DNA of 64,000 nucleotides, taken from contig NC_080046.1 of NCBI RefSeq assembly GCF_012489685.1, positions 746,501 through 810,500 on the forward strand, read 5' to 3'. The translations under genes were made by a program, and so were the position numbers. The notes beneath the pieces are model-generated. The model saw only the letters and a list, made by a program, of their open reading frames with translations. It was not told where the DNA came from and ran no database searches. The DNA is from Lotus japonicus. Its lineage: Eukaryota; Streptophyta; Magnoliopsida; Fabales; Fabaceae. Positions 34,312 to 45,537 of the stretch are shown piece by piece (within the stretch, counting starts at the first letter, position 1; the number at the start of each line of letters is the position of its first letter).

Positions 34312-35510
34312 TATTAACTATAACATATATGTGCATTATTGAAAAAAATATATGTTTTTTTATCTATGATATATTAATAAAATTACTCAATGAAGCATAA
34401 TAGAGAAAATAATAATGGTCAAAGTTAAATAAATGTTTGCTTTGAGAGGCATGGTCTATCCATTTAACGTGATCGTAGAGCCTCAAGGAATTAGTCTCAT
34501 GGCTATCGACTGTGAGAAAATACTCCTAAACCAAATAAGTTCAAAAAAATTAAATTCACAAGATAATATTTTGGGATTTTTTTTTTGTAAAAAGGTTATT
34601 TAAGTTATCACTTATTATAATTCAAAAAGTTAAAATTAATTTATTCTTCTTTGTCTTGACATGTCACACCAAATGGCTTTTTCAGGTAAAAAAATATAAA
34701 AAATGATATTAAAACTTATTTCAAGACATTAAACACTTACTACTTAACATTTTTTAGTAATTTAAATATTTCAATTAACTTAATAATTTTTCATATTATT
34801 AAATAAATAAATAATTTAATTGTTAAAATTATTTTATGCTAATAATTAAATTTGAGTAATATTAATTATTTATACAAAATGAACTATAATAATATTTATT
34901 GAAATGTCTTGACATAATTTTTTATATTTATAGTGAAAAATATTTTAATTTTAATTATTTAACTATAATAATTTTTATATAATGTTAAACAATATTTTAA
35001 GTAAGCCCGTACATCGCACGAGTATGATATCTAGTATAATGTATTCATGAAGTTAATGTAAATCATTTTAATTGAATGGTTTCGACCATGTTTTAAAGAT
35101 GCTATAAACACACTTTTCAAAACACTCTAATTGTTTGGGCTTAGTCCTACCCAATAATAATAATAAACACTCTAATTGTCACTGTGTTTTTAGATCATCC
35201 TAAAATTTAATTATATTAGAATTTGTCTTGTACATTTGCTTATTTTTCTTAGGGTTAAATATGTTGTTTCTAAAATAATTTTTTTGTTGAACCACTACAC
35301 TCAAACCTTCTCTCTTATCCCCAAACCTCTCCCTCCTCGATCTAGTCACCTATCTTCTCTTGAACCTCCATCTCTCAAACTCTGTTTTCTTTCCTTCAAA
35401 AATTCATGCAATTTGATTAGAAAATGATAATCTCGAAACAAAAGTTGAACAAGGGCGAAACAATGCCCCAGGAATAAACTGTTTGAGAAAAATGTAAAAA
35501 ACATATGTTG

Positions 35511-35640
35511 CACTACAAAAAACAACTAAGTTAGCTGCAATGCACAACGTCGACCTCAAAACCAACAATAAAAGGTTGAAAATATGTGACTGAAAATTTG
35601 CGGTGGAAATTTTAGTGGAGTACTACAAGACCAATTTAAG
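35511..35640 (+). mobile_element. Possible CACTA end
   Basis: CACTACAAAAAACAAC resembles a CACTA terminus. No matching end was found. Confidence 0.3.
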
Positions 35641-35779
35641 TGTGAGTTTGGGTTTTACATAAGTTAAGTGATAAGTGCCAATTTTACCTAGTTTTGATGA
35701 GCAATTTAGACAGTACTTATCTTTGTAAATTCATGGGAAATCTTGATCAAATCTTACTTTTTTTTATTAGAACTTATTA

Positions 35780-37990
35780 ATAGGTAAACATTAGGCTAAA
35801 ATGTGCTTAAGTTTGTTTTAATCTCAACTTGTATTGTAGGATTGAAGATTCAAGAAAGAGGGCATGTTTTGGCAAGAAAAATGGACTTTGAAGATGTACA
35901 GGGCGCCCAGCGGGTTGCAGAGGCCGCCCAGCGCCCATGGCGGTTCCAGAAACCTTCCTTTTAAGTAATTGGCCGCTCAGCGGCCAAAAAGGGGCGCTCA
36001 GCGCTCTGGCACTCGACAACACATTATAAAAAGGTCATTTTCAGATTTTGACGGAGATATCTGGATCAGAACTTCGACCCAACTCAGAGAAACACTAGAT
36101 AAACAAAGGGAAAGGCTTAGGAGGCTAGAGAAGAAGCTCCGGAGGTCGGATTCGGCGGCGAGACATCGCGACGGTTTCGTTTCTTCATGTTCTTCATCTC
36201 TATTTGTAAAGTTATCCATGAAAATGGATATTTAATCTCTCTTTTGTTGGGGTTTGATGTAGTTGTATGATACTTATGCTTTCTATGTGATTTTCTTTTA
36301 TATAAAGCATGTTTCTTGTTTATGGTTTAGTGGTTTTCTCTTGATCCTCATGCTATATCTTAGATTGATCATTTAGGATATTTTGCTTGATTCGACTTGT
36401 GAGCGGAAGCTACAACGTTTGAGTCCGAACTAGAGTTAATCACCTAATAATCCTAATTGCTAGACATAGAGTTAGGTTTGTTAGTCACTTAAACACCTAA
36501 ACTTCATGATAACTATATTTCTTAATCATGTGAGACATCAATGTTTAGGATTAGATAGTTATTGTTATCCACTCATGCGAGACATCAATGACGTAGGGTT
36601 CAACTGGTGTAGATGAATCATATTCTTAGGCTTGGTTTGTATTTGAATCACTAGAACGTACAAAGGCCATTCAATGAAATCTAATCCCAACAATTCCTCA
36701 TACTTGTTGTTTCTCCGTTAGTTTATTTGCTTTTCATTTATTTTCATGCTCTTAAACAATCATCTTTGTAAACCATCATTTAAGTGTGTTAACTATTAAA
36801 CGACATAAGTAGGGCTGTCCACCGGTCGGGTTCGGTCGGTTTCGGGCCCAAAAAGCTCCACCGACCGAACCCGCATGTCACAAAACTTGGCCCATAACCG
36901 ACCGTGACATCTTTCGGTTTGGGTCGGTTTCGGGTTTCTCGGGTAATGGGCGGGTCGGGCGGGTTGGGTCGGTTTCGCAGAGATCAAGTAGATGAAAAAT
37001 TTCAATTTGAGCAATTTCAGATCAGATCCAGATTCCAGAGATACTACCAAGTATCAACTTACCAAGAAGTCAAGAATGTTTTCCATTGCTTTTCTCATGC
37101 GAAAGAGCATGTTCACTTCATCCTTGCGATTTCACATCAGAATCGATTGATGAAGATGAACAGGCTATTTCGGATCAGAGAAGCATGGAGCCACGGAGGA
37201 TGAACCGATTTCAGAGGCTTAGGGTTTGAGTCTTTGAGATGCGTGAGACTGTGAGGGAAGAAGGCAAGAAGCTCATGCAGATGTTGTTGCACTGTGGAGT
37301 GTGGTGGTGGAGTGGCTAGACCGCTAGGGTTTGAGATGTGTGAGGGTGCAGAGGATGGCGGCGCAGAGGATAAGGAGAAGGGTGGTGGCGGCTAGGGTTT
37401 GGAGTTTGGAGAGAAGAAGAAGGGGAGAAGGGTGGTGGTGGCGGGTTTGAGAGGTAGGGTTTCTGGGTTTGAGAGAAGAAGAAGAAGAGGAGAAGGGTGG
37501 TGGCGGCGGCGGGTTTGAGAGAAGAAGAAGAAGAGGAGAAGGGTGGTGGTGGCGACTGGCGACGGCGGCGGGTTTGAGAATTGAGAGAAGAAGAAGAAGA
37601 GGAAGAAGTGAAGAGAAAGAGAGAGGAGCCGGATTATTAGGTTTAGTTTGGGTTGGGTTTGGGCCGGGTGATTTTTTTTTTTTATAGGTTTAGTTTGGGT
37701 TGGGTTTGGGCCGGGTGAAATTTTTTTTTTTATATTGGGTTCTGTCGGTTCGGTCGGACCAGGCTCCAAACCGTAACCGACCGAACCAACCCAAATGGAG
37801 CCGGTTTTCTCCATTACTCAACCCGCCACCCGACCCGACCGAACCGAGAAGGCCTTTTTTGGTAGCGGGCCGGTCGGTTTCGGTCGGGCCCAAAAAAGTT
37901 GGACAGGCCTAGACATAAGTATTACACTTCTCTGTGGATACGACAAAACCCTTTACTATACTACAATTGAGTCTTGAGAGATTCAAACGT
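35780..37990 (+). repeat. Probable gypsy LTR with GC-rich palindromes
   Basis: The 35900-36010 part holds several GC-rich near-palindromes (gcgcccagcg, ccgctcagcggcc, gcgctcagcgct) in otherwise AT-rich DNA. It is laid out like the U3 of the gypsy LTR at 20434 but with a different motif. The phrase cacttctctgtggatacgac at about 37925 is like the end region of plant gypsy LTRs. A hAT element splits it at 36810-37911. Borders are approximate. Confidence 0.45.
36810..37911. mobile_element. hAT element, 1.1 kb, non-autonomous
   Basis: Ends TAGGGCTGTCCA and TTGGACAGGCCTA are inverted copies. An exact 8-base duplication, gacataag, flanks it (36802-36809 and 37912-37919). The two ends carry arrays of ggtcgggttcggtcggtttc-type motifs. 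The middle (37180-37640) is GA-rich with repeated gaagaagaggagaagggtgg units. It has open frames on both strands but none with a transposase signature. Confidence 0.93.
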
Positions 37991-37994
37991 AGAG

Positions 37995-38717
37995 TGGTAA
38001 AAAATCTTTCAACATTAAGATGGATGAGGATGAAGACTTTATAAAAGATATGACTCGTAATTAAATGTCGGTTTTACGTAAATATGTGGTGACGTCGGGT
38101 TCTCTTTGGTGATAGTCTTAGAGCTATCCAAAAAGGATTGAACTGAACCAAACCCGACCAAATTGTTGGTTTTTACAAGAAAGTTCAGTTCGGTTTGGCC
38201 TCGGATTTGACTGGTCCAATTTAATGGGTTCATCTTGGTTTGATTGGTCAGTTTAAGTTTGGACTCCAACTCAACCAAACCAGCTATTAGAAAGAAAAAA
38301 AAAAATCAGCACAACCCAATATCCCGCTAACCCTAGTTTCCTCCAGACCAGCCCATTATATATACTTTATTTTAACCCTTAGCCTCTCAACCCTAGCCCC
38401 TCTCGTGTGGTTAGATAGTGTGTCCCACAGACGCGAGAAGTGAACGACGGTGTAAGGGTGGATAACTCCCGTGGAGGGGGGGCATGGTAATGTGGTGGTG
38501 ACTCACACTTGAGGGGAGAATATTGAGCATTCAAGTGTTAGTTGGAGTCACGCAATGGTTAAGAATGAGTGAGATAAATATTTTATAAGAGAGATGACCC
38601 ATAAATTCATGTCTTAAGGTTTTGGGTAAGGATTAGTGTCAAAATCTCTTGGTGGTCTTCGGTGTTGACCAATTGGTGCATCGTCTCATGGTTAGAGCTC
38701 CCCCTGTCTCTCTGTTG
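37995..38717 (+). repeat. Small-LTR-family fragments
   Basis: 38521-38717 (tattgagcattcaagtg..ctgtctctctgttgg) matches the left LTR of the element at 13385 over its length. 37995-38110 repeats a part of it (gaagactttataaaagatat). Between them is a stretch of ccaaacccgacc-type motifs like those at hAT ends. No complete element can be drawn. Confidence 0.5.
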
Positions 38718-39164
38718 GTTTACAAGAAAGGGACTACGTAGCTGTTTGGGTCAGTTGGGAGAAACCAATGTAACGATTCCCTAATCAAGCGATTACTTGA
38801 GGAAGACACTCTATTCCTCAATGCAGGTTCCTAAAACACTCTAAAAAGCTCTTAATGATCGTTATTAAGAAGTTTGTATTAGTGGCAAAGGCGACTATAC
38901 TAAGGTAAGGCGAAAAATGGATAGATAAAAGCTAAAACGGTTAAAAATAAACGGCTGAAATGATAAATGGCTGAAAGCCTGTAAAGAAGGCTAAAAGGCT
39001 GAAAAGTAAATGCATGAAAATAAAAGGAAAAGATAAATGCGGGTGTTGGCTTGAAATTTTACACTTAGTAATATTTGTGTTGAAGTGCTAATTTGTGTTG
39101 TAGCCAATGTTTCTCGACATTGAAATGTTTGTTTTTATCATGGGACATATAAAATTGGTTAAGT

Positions 39165-39500
39165 GTTTTAATGTGATATTTTCGACCGGTCTTGTTGGGA
39201 TGTCGAGAATTGTTAACTATTTTGTACTCGAAAAAGGTTGTTTGTTTGGTTGAAGACTGTAGAGTAACAGGTGGTTAACCAGTTAATCATTTGGAAAGGA
39301 GTTGGAGAGCTCAAAGACCATCGAAGAAGACAAGTTAGAATCCAGGCGTCTCTTTGAATTTATTAGCCGTTGTTGGCAGTTTGTATTATAGGTATATATA
39401 TATGACTGGTTGTAATAAGGGTTCGCAAACTTTCACTCAGAAAACCATTTATGCTCTATATGTCCGAATAATTGAGGCTGAACAAGCAATATTAGAATCT
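39165..39500 (+). repeat. Copia-like LTR fragment, second copy
   Basis: The same family as 13115-13384 plus 15743-15800, here without the insertion (tgtcgagaattgttaactat.. gttcgcaaactttcactcag). Confidence 0.6.
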
Positions 39501-40029
39501 CTCACGTTGAAGGGAATGGGGTCATTTGGCTCCACCTCACTTTTCATTTTACTTCATACTATTTATATATTATAATATAAAATATTATATTGCCCCCACA
39601 CACTTAATAGTTGCCCTCATAGTTGGATAATTTTATTTTAAGTGCCACTGAGAGATTAACTTTTGCTTTTTTTTTCCGTTTAATAAGATGAATGTCTACT
39701 GTTTAAATTGGAGAAAAACCTATTCAAGTGAGTGAGAGACTGAGATTTTCATTTAATGCTTGTAAATCGTTAAACTGCACCATGAGTTTCTAGTATTTTG
39801 ATATTCTTATTTTATTTATCAGAGCTTCATAGATATTGGAGCGTGACTTATATTTTCGGATAGTTGTTTTAAAGAAAATGTAACTTATAATATGAGACAG
39901 ATGAAGTAATATACTGTACTTCTACATATTGAAATTTGTATGTGTATTTTCCCCTACAACACAAAATTCCTGGATCCGCCACTAGTTTCAAGTGCTAGTA
40001 ATGGTGATCCTAGGAAGATTTTCTGGTTG

Positions 40030-40640
40030 AGCACACGCTAGCAGAAGCGCTTTTGACATTGGTGGGATTGAAGGCTTGGAAACTATATTTTGATGGATCA
40101 AGACAAAAAAAGGGAACAGGTCTTGGAGTTTTTATTGTTTCATCACAAGGAATTCCAACCAAGTTTAAGTTTAGAGTCAAAGGAAATTTTTCTAATAATG
40201 AGGCTGAATATGAGGCTTTAATCTATAGCCTTGAAATTTTGTTGGCCCTTGGGGATAAAGGAGTTTTGGGTCGAGGTGATTCAGAACTAGTTGCCAAAAA
40301 ATTAACAAAGGAATATAAATGTATTAGTGAAAATCTAATGAAATATTTCATTAGATCGAGCGTCAAATTTGCTAGGCAAGTTTGATGATGTCAAAATTGC
40401 TCATGTTCCAAGAATAGAGAATCAAGAGGCAAATGACTTAGCACATATTGCCTCTGGGTACAAAGTCTCTAAGAAGAAGTTAGAGAAGTTAATTGAGATA
40501 AAAGAAAAATTAACTCCATCAGGCTTCGAGATATTGTCCATTGATAATATGGTTCCAAATGATTGGAGAAAACCCTTAGTCGAATATCGCGAAATCCCAG
40601 TGTTGCAGTTGAAATAAAAGGTGAGGTTAGAGCCTTGAGT
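40030..40640 (+). pseudogene. Gypsy RNase H remnant
   Basis: The frame at 40053-40385 has WKLYFDGSRQKKGTGLGVFI, the start of the plant-type RNase H seen in gypsy polyproteins, then SNNEAEYEALIYSLEILLAL with the catalytic Glu, and GDSELV with an Asp. A frameshift near 40370 moves the rest (VPRIENQEANDLAHIAS) into the frame at 40369-40617. No reverse transcriptase or integrase flanks it. Confidence 0.82.
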
Positions 40641-40692
40641 TATGTCATTATAGGGAATGAATTATTCAAGAAGAATAATATTAATGGGATTC

Positions 40693-41691
40693 GAGCATCT
40701 TCAATGCAAAGTTCTTAGTTCTTATTTCTGAGCTAAGAACTAAGAATTCAGTTCTTAACCATTGGAGGAGGCTGACATGAACTTCTTAGTTCTTAAAAAT
40801 AAGAACTAGTTCTTATATAGGAAGTTTTATTTTTTTAGTTCTTAGTATAAAAAATTAATTTTTTTCTCTCATTCATCAACTAATTTAATTGAAGTATTGA
40901 ATTAACATTTAAATTTAAATCAAAATTATTAATAATTTAATATAATGGTATTGTGAAAGCATATGAATAGTCCTAATTAAGAACTAGAGATGGCAAGAAA
41001 ACCCAAACAATCCGAACCCAACCCGAAATTTCGGGCGAAACCCGATTTCCTTGGGTTTTGATTTGGGTTTGGGTTTCACCCGAACTTTAAAATCTGTTTG
41101 GGTTCGGGTGTGGGATTGATTAAACCCGCACCCAAACCCAAACCCGAATTTGTGGTTGTTTTTGTTATTTTGTTATATTATTTGTGGTTGTTGTTTGTTG
41201 AAGACTTCGACTGGGAAGTTTAATTAGACATTTAGAATTGTGATGTTTATAGATTCATGAATTATGTTGTTTATCAGGTTATGTTAATGAACTATAATTT
41301 TTCTTTTGTATTGAAAAGACGGTGAGGTTTAATCATCTTATGTTCATGTTGTTTCCGGATCAGAGTTTTTGAGTTTTTTGCGGGTTCGGTGTTCACATCG
41401 GGGTTTGGGTTCGGGTTTGGGTAACCTGAAACCCAAGGGTTGGAGTTTGGGTTTAACTTTTGCACCCATATTGAGTTTGGATTTGGGTTTGGATTTGGGT
41501 GTTAAGTTCGGGTTCGGGTGTGGGAATGATCAAACCCGCACCCACGGGGCCCATTGCCAACCCTACTAAGAACTAAGAATTAAGAACGCATGGTTAGAGT
41601 AAAATCTGCAAAGAGTTGCTTAAGCAACATGTGGCAGTACGAGCCCACATGAATAGTGCTAAGAACTAAGAACCTAGCATTGGAGATGCTC
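40693..41691. mobile_element. TIR element interrupted by a hAT MITE
   Basis: Ends GAGCATCTTCAATG and CATTGGAGATGCTC are inverted copies. Next to both ends are arrays of agttcttagttctta and its complement. Without the inner hAT insert it is about 410 bases. I cannot read a target duplication, so the superfamily is open. Confidence 0.65.
40985..41565. mobile_element. hAT MITE nested in a TIR element
   Basis: Ends TAGAGATGGCAA and TTGCCAACCCTA; flanking 8-mers ttaagaac (40977-40984) and ctaagaac (41566-41573) match at 7 of 8 positions. The interior has arrays of gggtttgggttcgggtt-type motifs at both ends. Confidence 0.85.
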
Positions 41692-42475
41692 TAGCTCTTC
41701 AGTATTTTCCCATGGGATCCCCCAAATCCTCAACAACGAACGGGGCCCTAATTAAGCATATATGTGTCATTTTTTTAGTGTAAGTGTATAATGTATGCTT
41801 TTCATGTAGTGCACATTGTTAATAGATCCATTATCTCCACATGATGAATGTATCAATTTTTGCGGATGGCATAAAAAAATTCTTTGATTATACCAATTCG
41901 CTAAGAGTCTGCTCAGAAATGAAATCATGACCAACCCCACCCATGATTCGTTGAGAGATAGAGAAAGGAAAGAGCAATCAAACAAGAGATATGTAATTTT
42001 TTTTTCCCAAGGGCAAGCACATCTGGGATGAGGCTGCTGGTACTTCAAGAGCATATAGTTTGAATTTGACTATAAAAAGTACAAATGTGGAACCAAAACC
42101 ATATCTTTTCAAATGGTGTTCATAACTATGATCACAAAAATCTCTTTCCAAATGAAAAAGACGTTTTATATTCCTCCATTACATTCCACATCCGCAGCGT
42201 GCCAACTTGACGGATAATATTAGTTTCACTTTTTAGTCAACTTGTCCAAGCATCATGGAAAAAGATGCACATAACCGGAATCATTGTCAATGGAATGTAC
42301 CTCATACAAACTTTTTATCCTTTTTAGTTGAAGATCTTTGCCTGATACTTTTTTTCTCTTCATTTTATTCTCTCTAAATTGTGGAAATTTGTCCAAATGA
42401 AAAAAGTACTCGGCTTAGATCCCAAAATCCGTATGTGAGTGAAGATGCTTATATATTAAAGGTCTCTTAGGGTTC
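41692..42475. other. No supported feature
   Basis: No convincing gene. The minus-strand open frame at 41767-42054 has no recognisable domain. Confidence 0.4.
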
Positions 42476-42640
42476 TTTGATTCTCTCCCATGGTTGCTGT
42501 TTTACAAAAAGAAACAACAGGAAAACATTGAATTGCTTAGATGGAACTGTGTAAACCAATCATAGCTAGTCCAGGATTATTAGATTAAGAAAATCATTTT
42601 TTAAACTGTCAATCGCACTCTTAAACTCGCGTGTTTCGTA
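42476..42640 (+). repeat. Dispersed repeat, copy 1
   Basis: About 160 bases starting tttgattctctcccatg, matching 48136-48290 with scattered changes. The nature of the repeat is unknown. Confidence 0.7.
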
Positions 42641-42805
42641 TCAAACTAAGAAACATTTCTCAATGGTTAGGTGACCGACATCTATGGTGTTTAATTTTAA
42701 GGCAACAGCCAATTATGGTGTTATTAGGAAATTCAAAATTAAGATTTTTAAAATATTTATAAATTTTAATTCAATTTTACATCTCAAAATTTGATACATC
42801 TAGCT

Positions 42806-43079
42806 AGGGCCGGCCCTGAGCCTGTGCAAGCAGGCCCACAGCCCAGGGCCTCCAAAAAAAAAGGGGTCCAAAAAAAAATTCTCATTAAACTTTTCCCTAA
42901 AATAAAATTTGGTTATAATAATTAATGTTCAAGATGTTATTAATGATTTGAACTGGTCTAGTGGTTAGTACGAACCAACATAATGGTTCTGACTTCTGAT
43001 GAAATTTCGAACATTAAAATTATTAGAGGTTCATTTTTATTTTTTGCCCAGAGCCTCCAAAATGTCGGGACCGGCCCTG
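42806..43079. mobile_element. hAT MITE, same family as 20016-20230
   Basis: Starts AGGGCCGGCCCTGAG and ends GGGACCGGCCCTG; the flanks catctagct are identical (42797-42805 and 43080-43088). It shares ggcctccaa-type inner phrases with 20016-20230. Confidence 0.85.
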
Positions 43080-43572
43080 CATCTAGCTACATGAACATTA
43101 ATTATACATGATACTTGCTAGTTCTTACGATTCATTATACAGCTCAGGAACCTCCACGTCTATTTGGTCGAAAAAAAATTCAGTGAAGATTATAAGTTAT
43201 GGTTGCAGAGCTTCCAGAATTAAGGACCATAAGTTATCTTCTTTTGTTACAGGACCTTATGTTGGTAGTTGGTACTAAAGGTTTCATCATGGAGAAATTA
43301 AATTTTCTCGACTCTAGGTGGAATCAAGTTGTAAGATGCATAATCTATTGAAGGGCTCTCATTTCAGTGGGGAACATTGAATTTAATTCAATGTTTGGAC
43401 TAATGAGAAAAAGCCAAGGTTGCTCAATCTTTTGTGTGGAGGTAGTGTAAAATAGTGACAAGGACATTGCCACTAGGACAAAAAATCAGCCAAAGGAAGT
43501 AGTAATAGATAACAAAATAGGGAAAAGTAAGATATGTGTACTATAGAGATTTTTGGCCTATTCTCATTTGTT

Positions 43573-44929
43573 TGTTGGGGTTGATTGCAATGTAAGTCCC
43601 ACATTGCTAATGAAGGAGAAAAAAGATCAAGTTATGTATTTTGGAGAAGTCCCACATCGCTTAGATTAGTGAGGAGTGGGAGAGTCCAATGCTATATATA
43701 GGGATCTCAAGCTCCTTATTTCAACACATCAAAAACACCATGTAGTAGCACCTGAAAACACTTTAAGTTTATATTTGTGTTTTCTTTTTCTCTTATGCTC
43801 TTGTTTTAGAGCATTGTGAGATGTAGTTCAAATATTCACTTGGGAGAGTGTGGGTGTACTGGGGTCATGGGGTGGTTGGTGAAGTTGTGTTATTTCCTAT
43901 CAGTGGTATCAGAGCTTCCGGTTCGATGGATATCACTTTGTGTGGTATTGCGAAGGTGCTGAAGAAGTGTGACATTGTGAAGTGCTGTTTTGGGAGGTTC
44001 TGGCTGAGAACCAACCTGGTGCACGGTTTACAGTCGGTCTGCAGTTGCGATGATGTTGTGATAATGGAGGAGTTGATGCAATCATGATTACACAAGGCGT
44101 TCTGGGCATGAAATTGTCCAGGTGGCACACGGGCATTTGTTGATATAGATGCAAGGTGTGTGGTGATAGCGTGCGGGCATTGGTTGGCGTTGATGCAAGG
44201 TACGTGGTTATGTCGATGACTGATGAACTTCCGGAGAAAGCCAACATGGAAGTTGCACCATAAATTTTTGGCATGTAGAAATTCTTGGAATGGTTTAGTT
44301 CCAAGTGAAGAAAATTCTTGGGATGGTTTAGTTCCAAGTGTAGTGTATTCTTTATGGTGGAGTGTGATAATTTAATTTGTCGGTATATAGACAATGAGAA
44401 TTATGTTTGTCGGTGAATACAATGATTGTCGGTATAGACAATGAAGAGTGAAGGCCATTACAATCAAGGTAGAGATTGTTGGGGTTGATTGCAATGTAAG
44501 TCCCACATTGCTTATGTATTTTGGAAAAGTCTCACATCGCTTAGATTAGTGAGGGGTGGGAGAGTCTAATGCTATATATAGGGATCTCAAGCTTCTTGTT
44601 TCAACACATCAAAAACATCATGCAGTAGCACCTGAAAACACTTTAAGTTTATATTTGTGTTTTCTTTTTCTCTTATGCTCTTGTTTTAGAGCATTGTGAG
44701 ATGTAGTTCAAATAATCACTTGGGAGAGTGTGGGTGTACTGGGGTCATGGGGTGGTTGAGAGTGAAGTCTATGTGTTGTAACAATTTTCACATAATGTTT
44801 ATTCTTTGGTTGTCGGTTTTGACAACGGCCGTAGTTTTTCACCGGTTTTGGAGTTTCCACGTTATATTATGGTGTTGTTGATTGTGCTCCTGGTTTATTT
44901 TACTTCTTCAGCTGTGTTATTTCCTATCA
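43573..44929 (+). mobile_element. Small non-autonomous LTR retrotransposon
   Basis: A complete insertion with the 5-base duplication ttgtt (43568-43572 and 44930-44934). The left LTR is 43573-43902 and the right LTR 44477-44929. They begin TGTTGGGGTTGATTGC and end CCTATCA, but each has a deletion the other lacks. The primer site tggtatcagagc for initiator tRNA-Met is at 43904-43915, and a purine run, aaggtagaga, precedes the right LTR. The inner part is only 574 bases, with a short frame (MDITLCGIAKVLKKCDIV..) and no Gag, protease or polymerase. It fits the TRIM class and is related to the inner part and right LTR of the element at 13385. Confidence 0.92.
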
Positions 44930-44934
44930 TTGTT

Positions 44935-45532
44935 GAGCTATTATAATCCAAGCTAAGCTAACTCTATGAACCTAACACTCCAGCTTCCCATAAATTCTCC
45001 TTCTAGACATCCATTTATCGCTTTAATAAGAGGATATGGAGAAACCTATCCACTTACCAGTAGGCTGGCGACAGTAATGCATTAATATGAACTAAAAATA
45101 ATAAGGAGATATGGGAAAATTTTGATGTTAAAACTCAATATTATTTTTCATTGCATGATATTTATTGAACTAATTAATAATGACGTATTAGTTGATTAGG
45201 GGAGAATACACACCATTTAGAAGGGGAAATGGAAAAGTTCTGCAAAATTAAATAATATCTTGGTTATAATAATATGTGATCTGAAACATTCCATGAATTA
45301 GAAAGATCCTCGGCTTCTCCAATAATTTGATGTGAAATTAGCTGATGTCATGACAATTATCAAGTATCTTATAATTTGTCAGTACATTGATGTAATGCAC
45401 TCACTAAACCCACTATATAGTTCACAGTGAGAGGATTGAATTTCTGACGTCATCAGAGTATCAGACGTTACAACATTTGATTTGCTCCAATCAATATTCA
45501 TTTAATTTGTAAATGGAAAGGTCAACGATATG
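44935..45532. other. No supported feature
   Basis: AT-rich spacer between two LTR elements, with nothing I can name. Confidence 0.4.
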
Positions 45533-45537
45533 AATAT

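Larger units (their letters stand above)
33050..35034 (+). mobile_element. Helitron-like element, right of nest
   Basis: It starts with atatatataaagcacacttgtg right after the previous end. It ends with the imperfect hairpin agcccgtacatcgcacgagt, then CTAG at 35031-35034. A SINE (33708-33821) and a Stowaway MITE (33998-34311) lie inside. Confidence 0.55.

Noticed and set aside
37392..37814. Pro/Thr/Ser-rich frame of 140 residues
   Set aside because: It lies wholly inside the hAT element and reflects its GA-rich repeats and terminal arrays.
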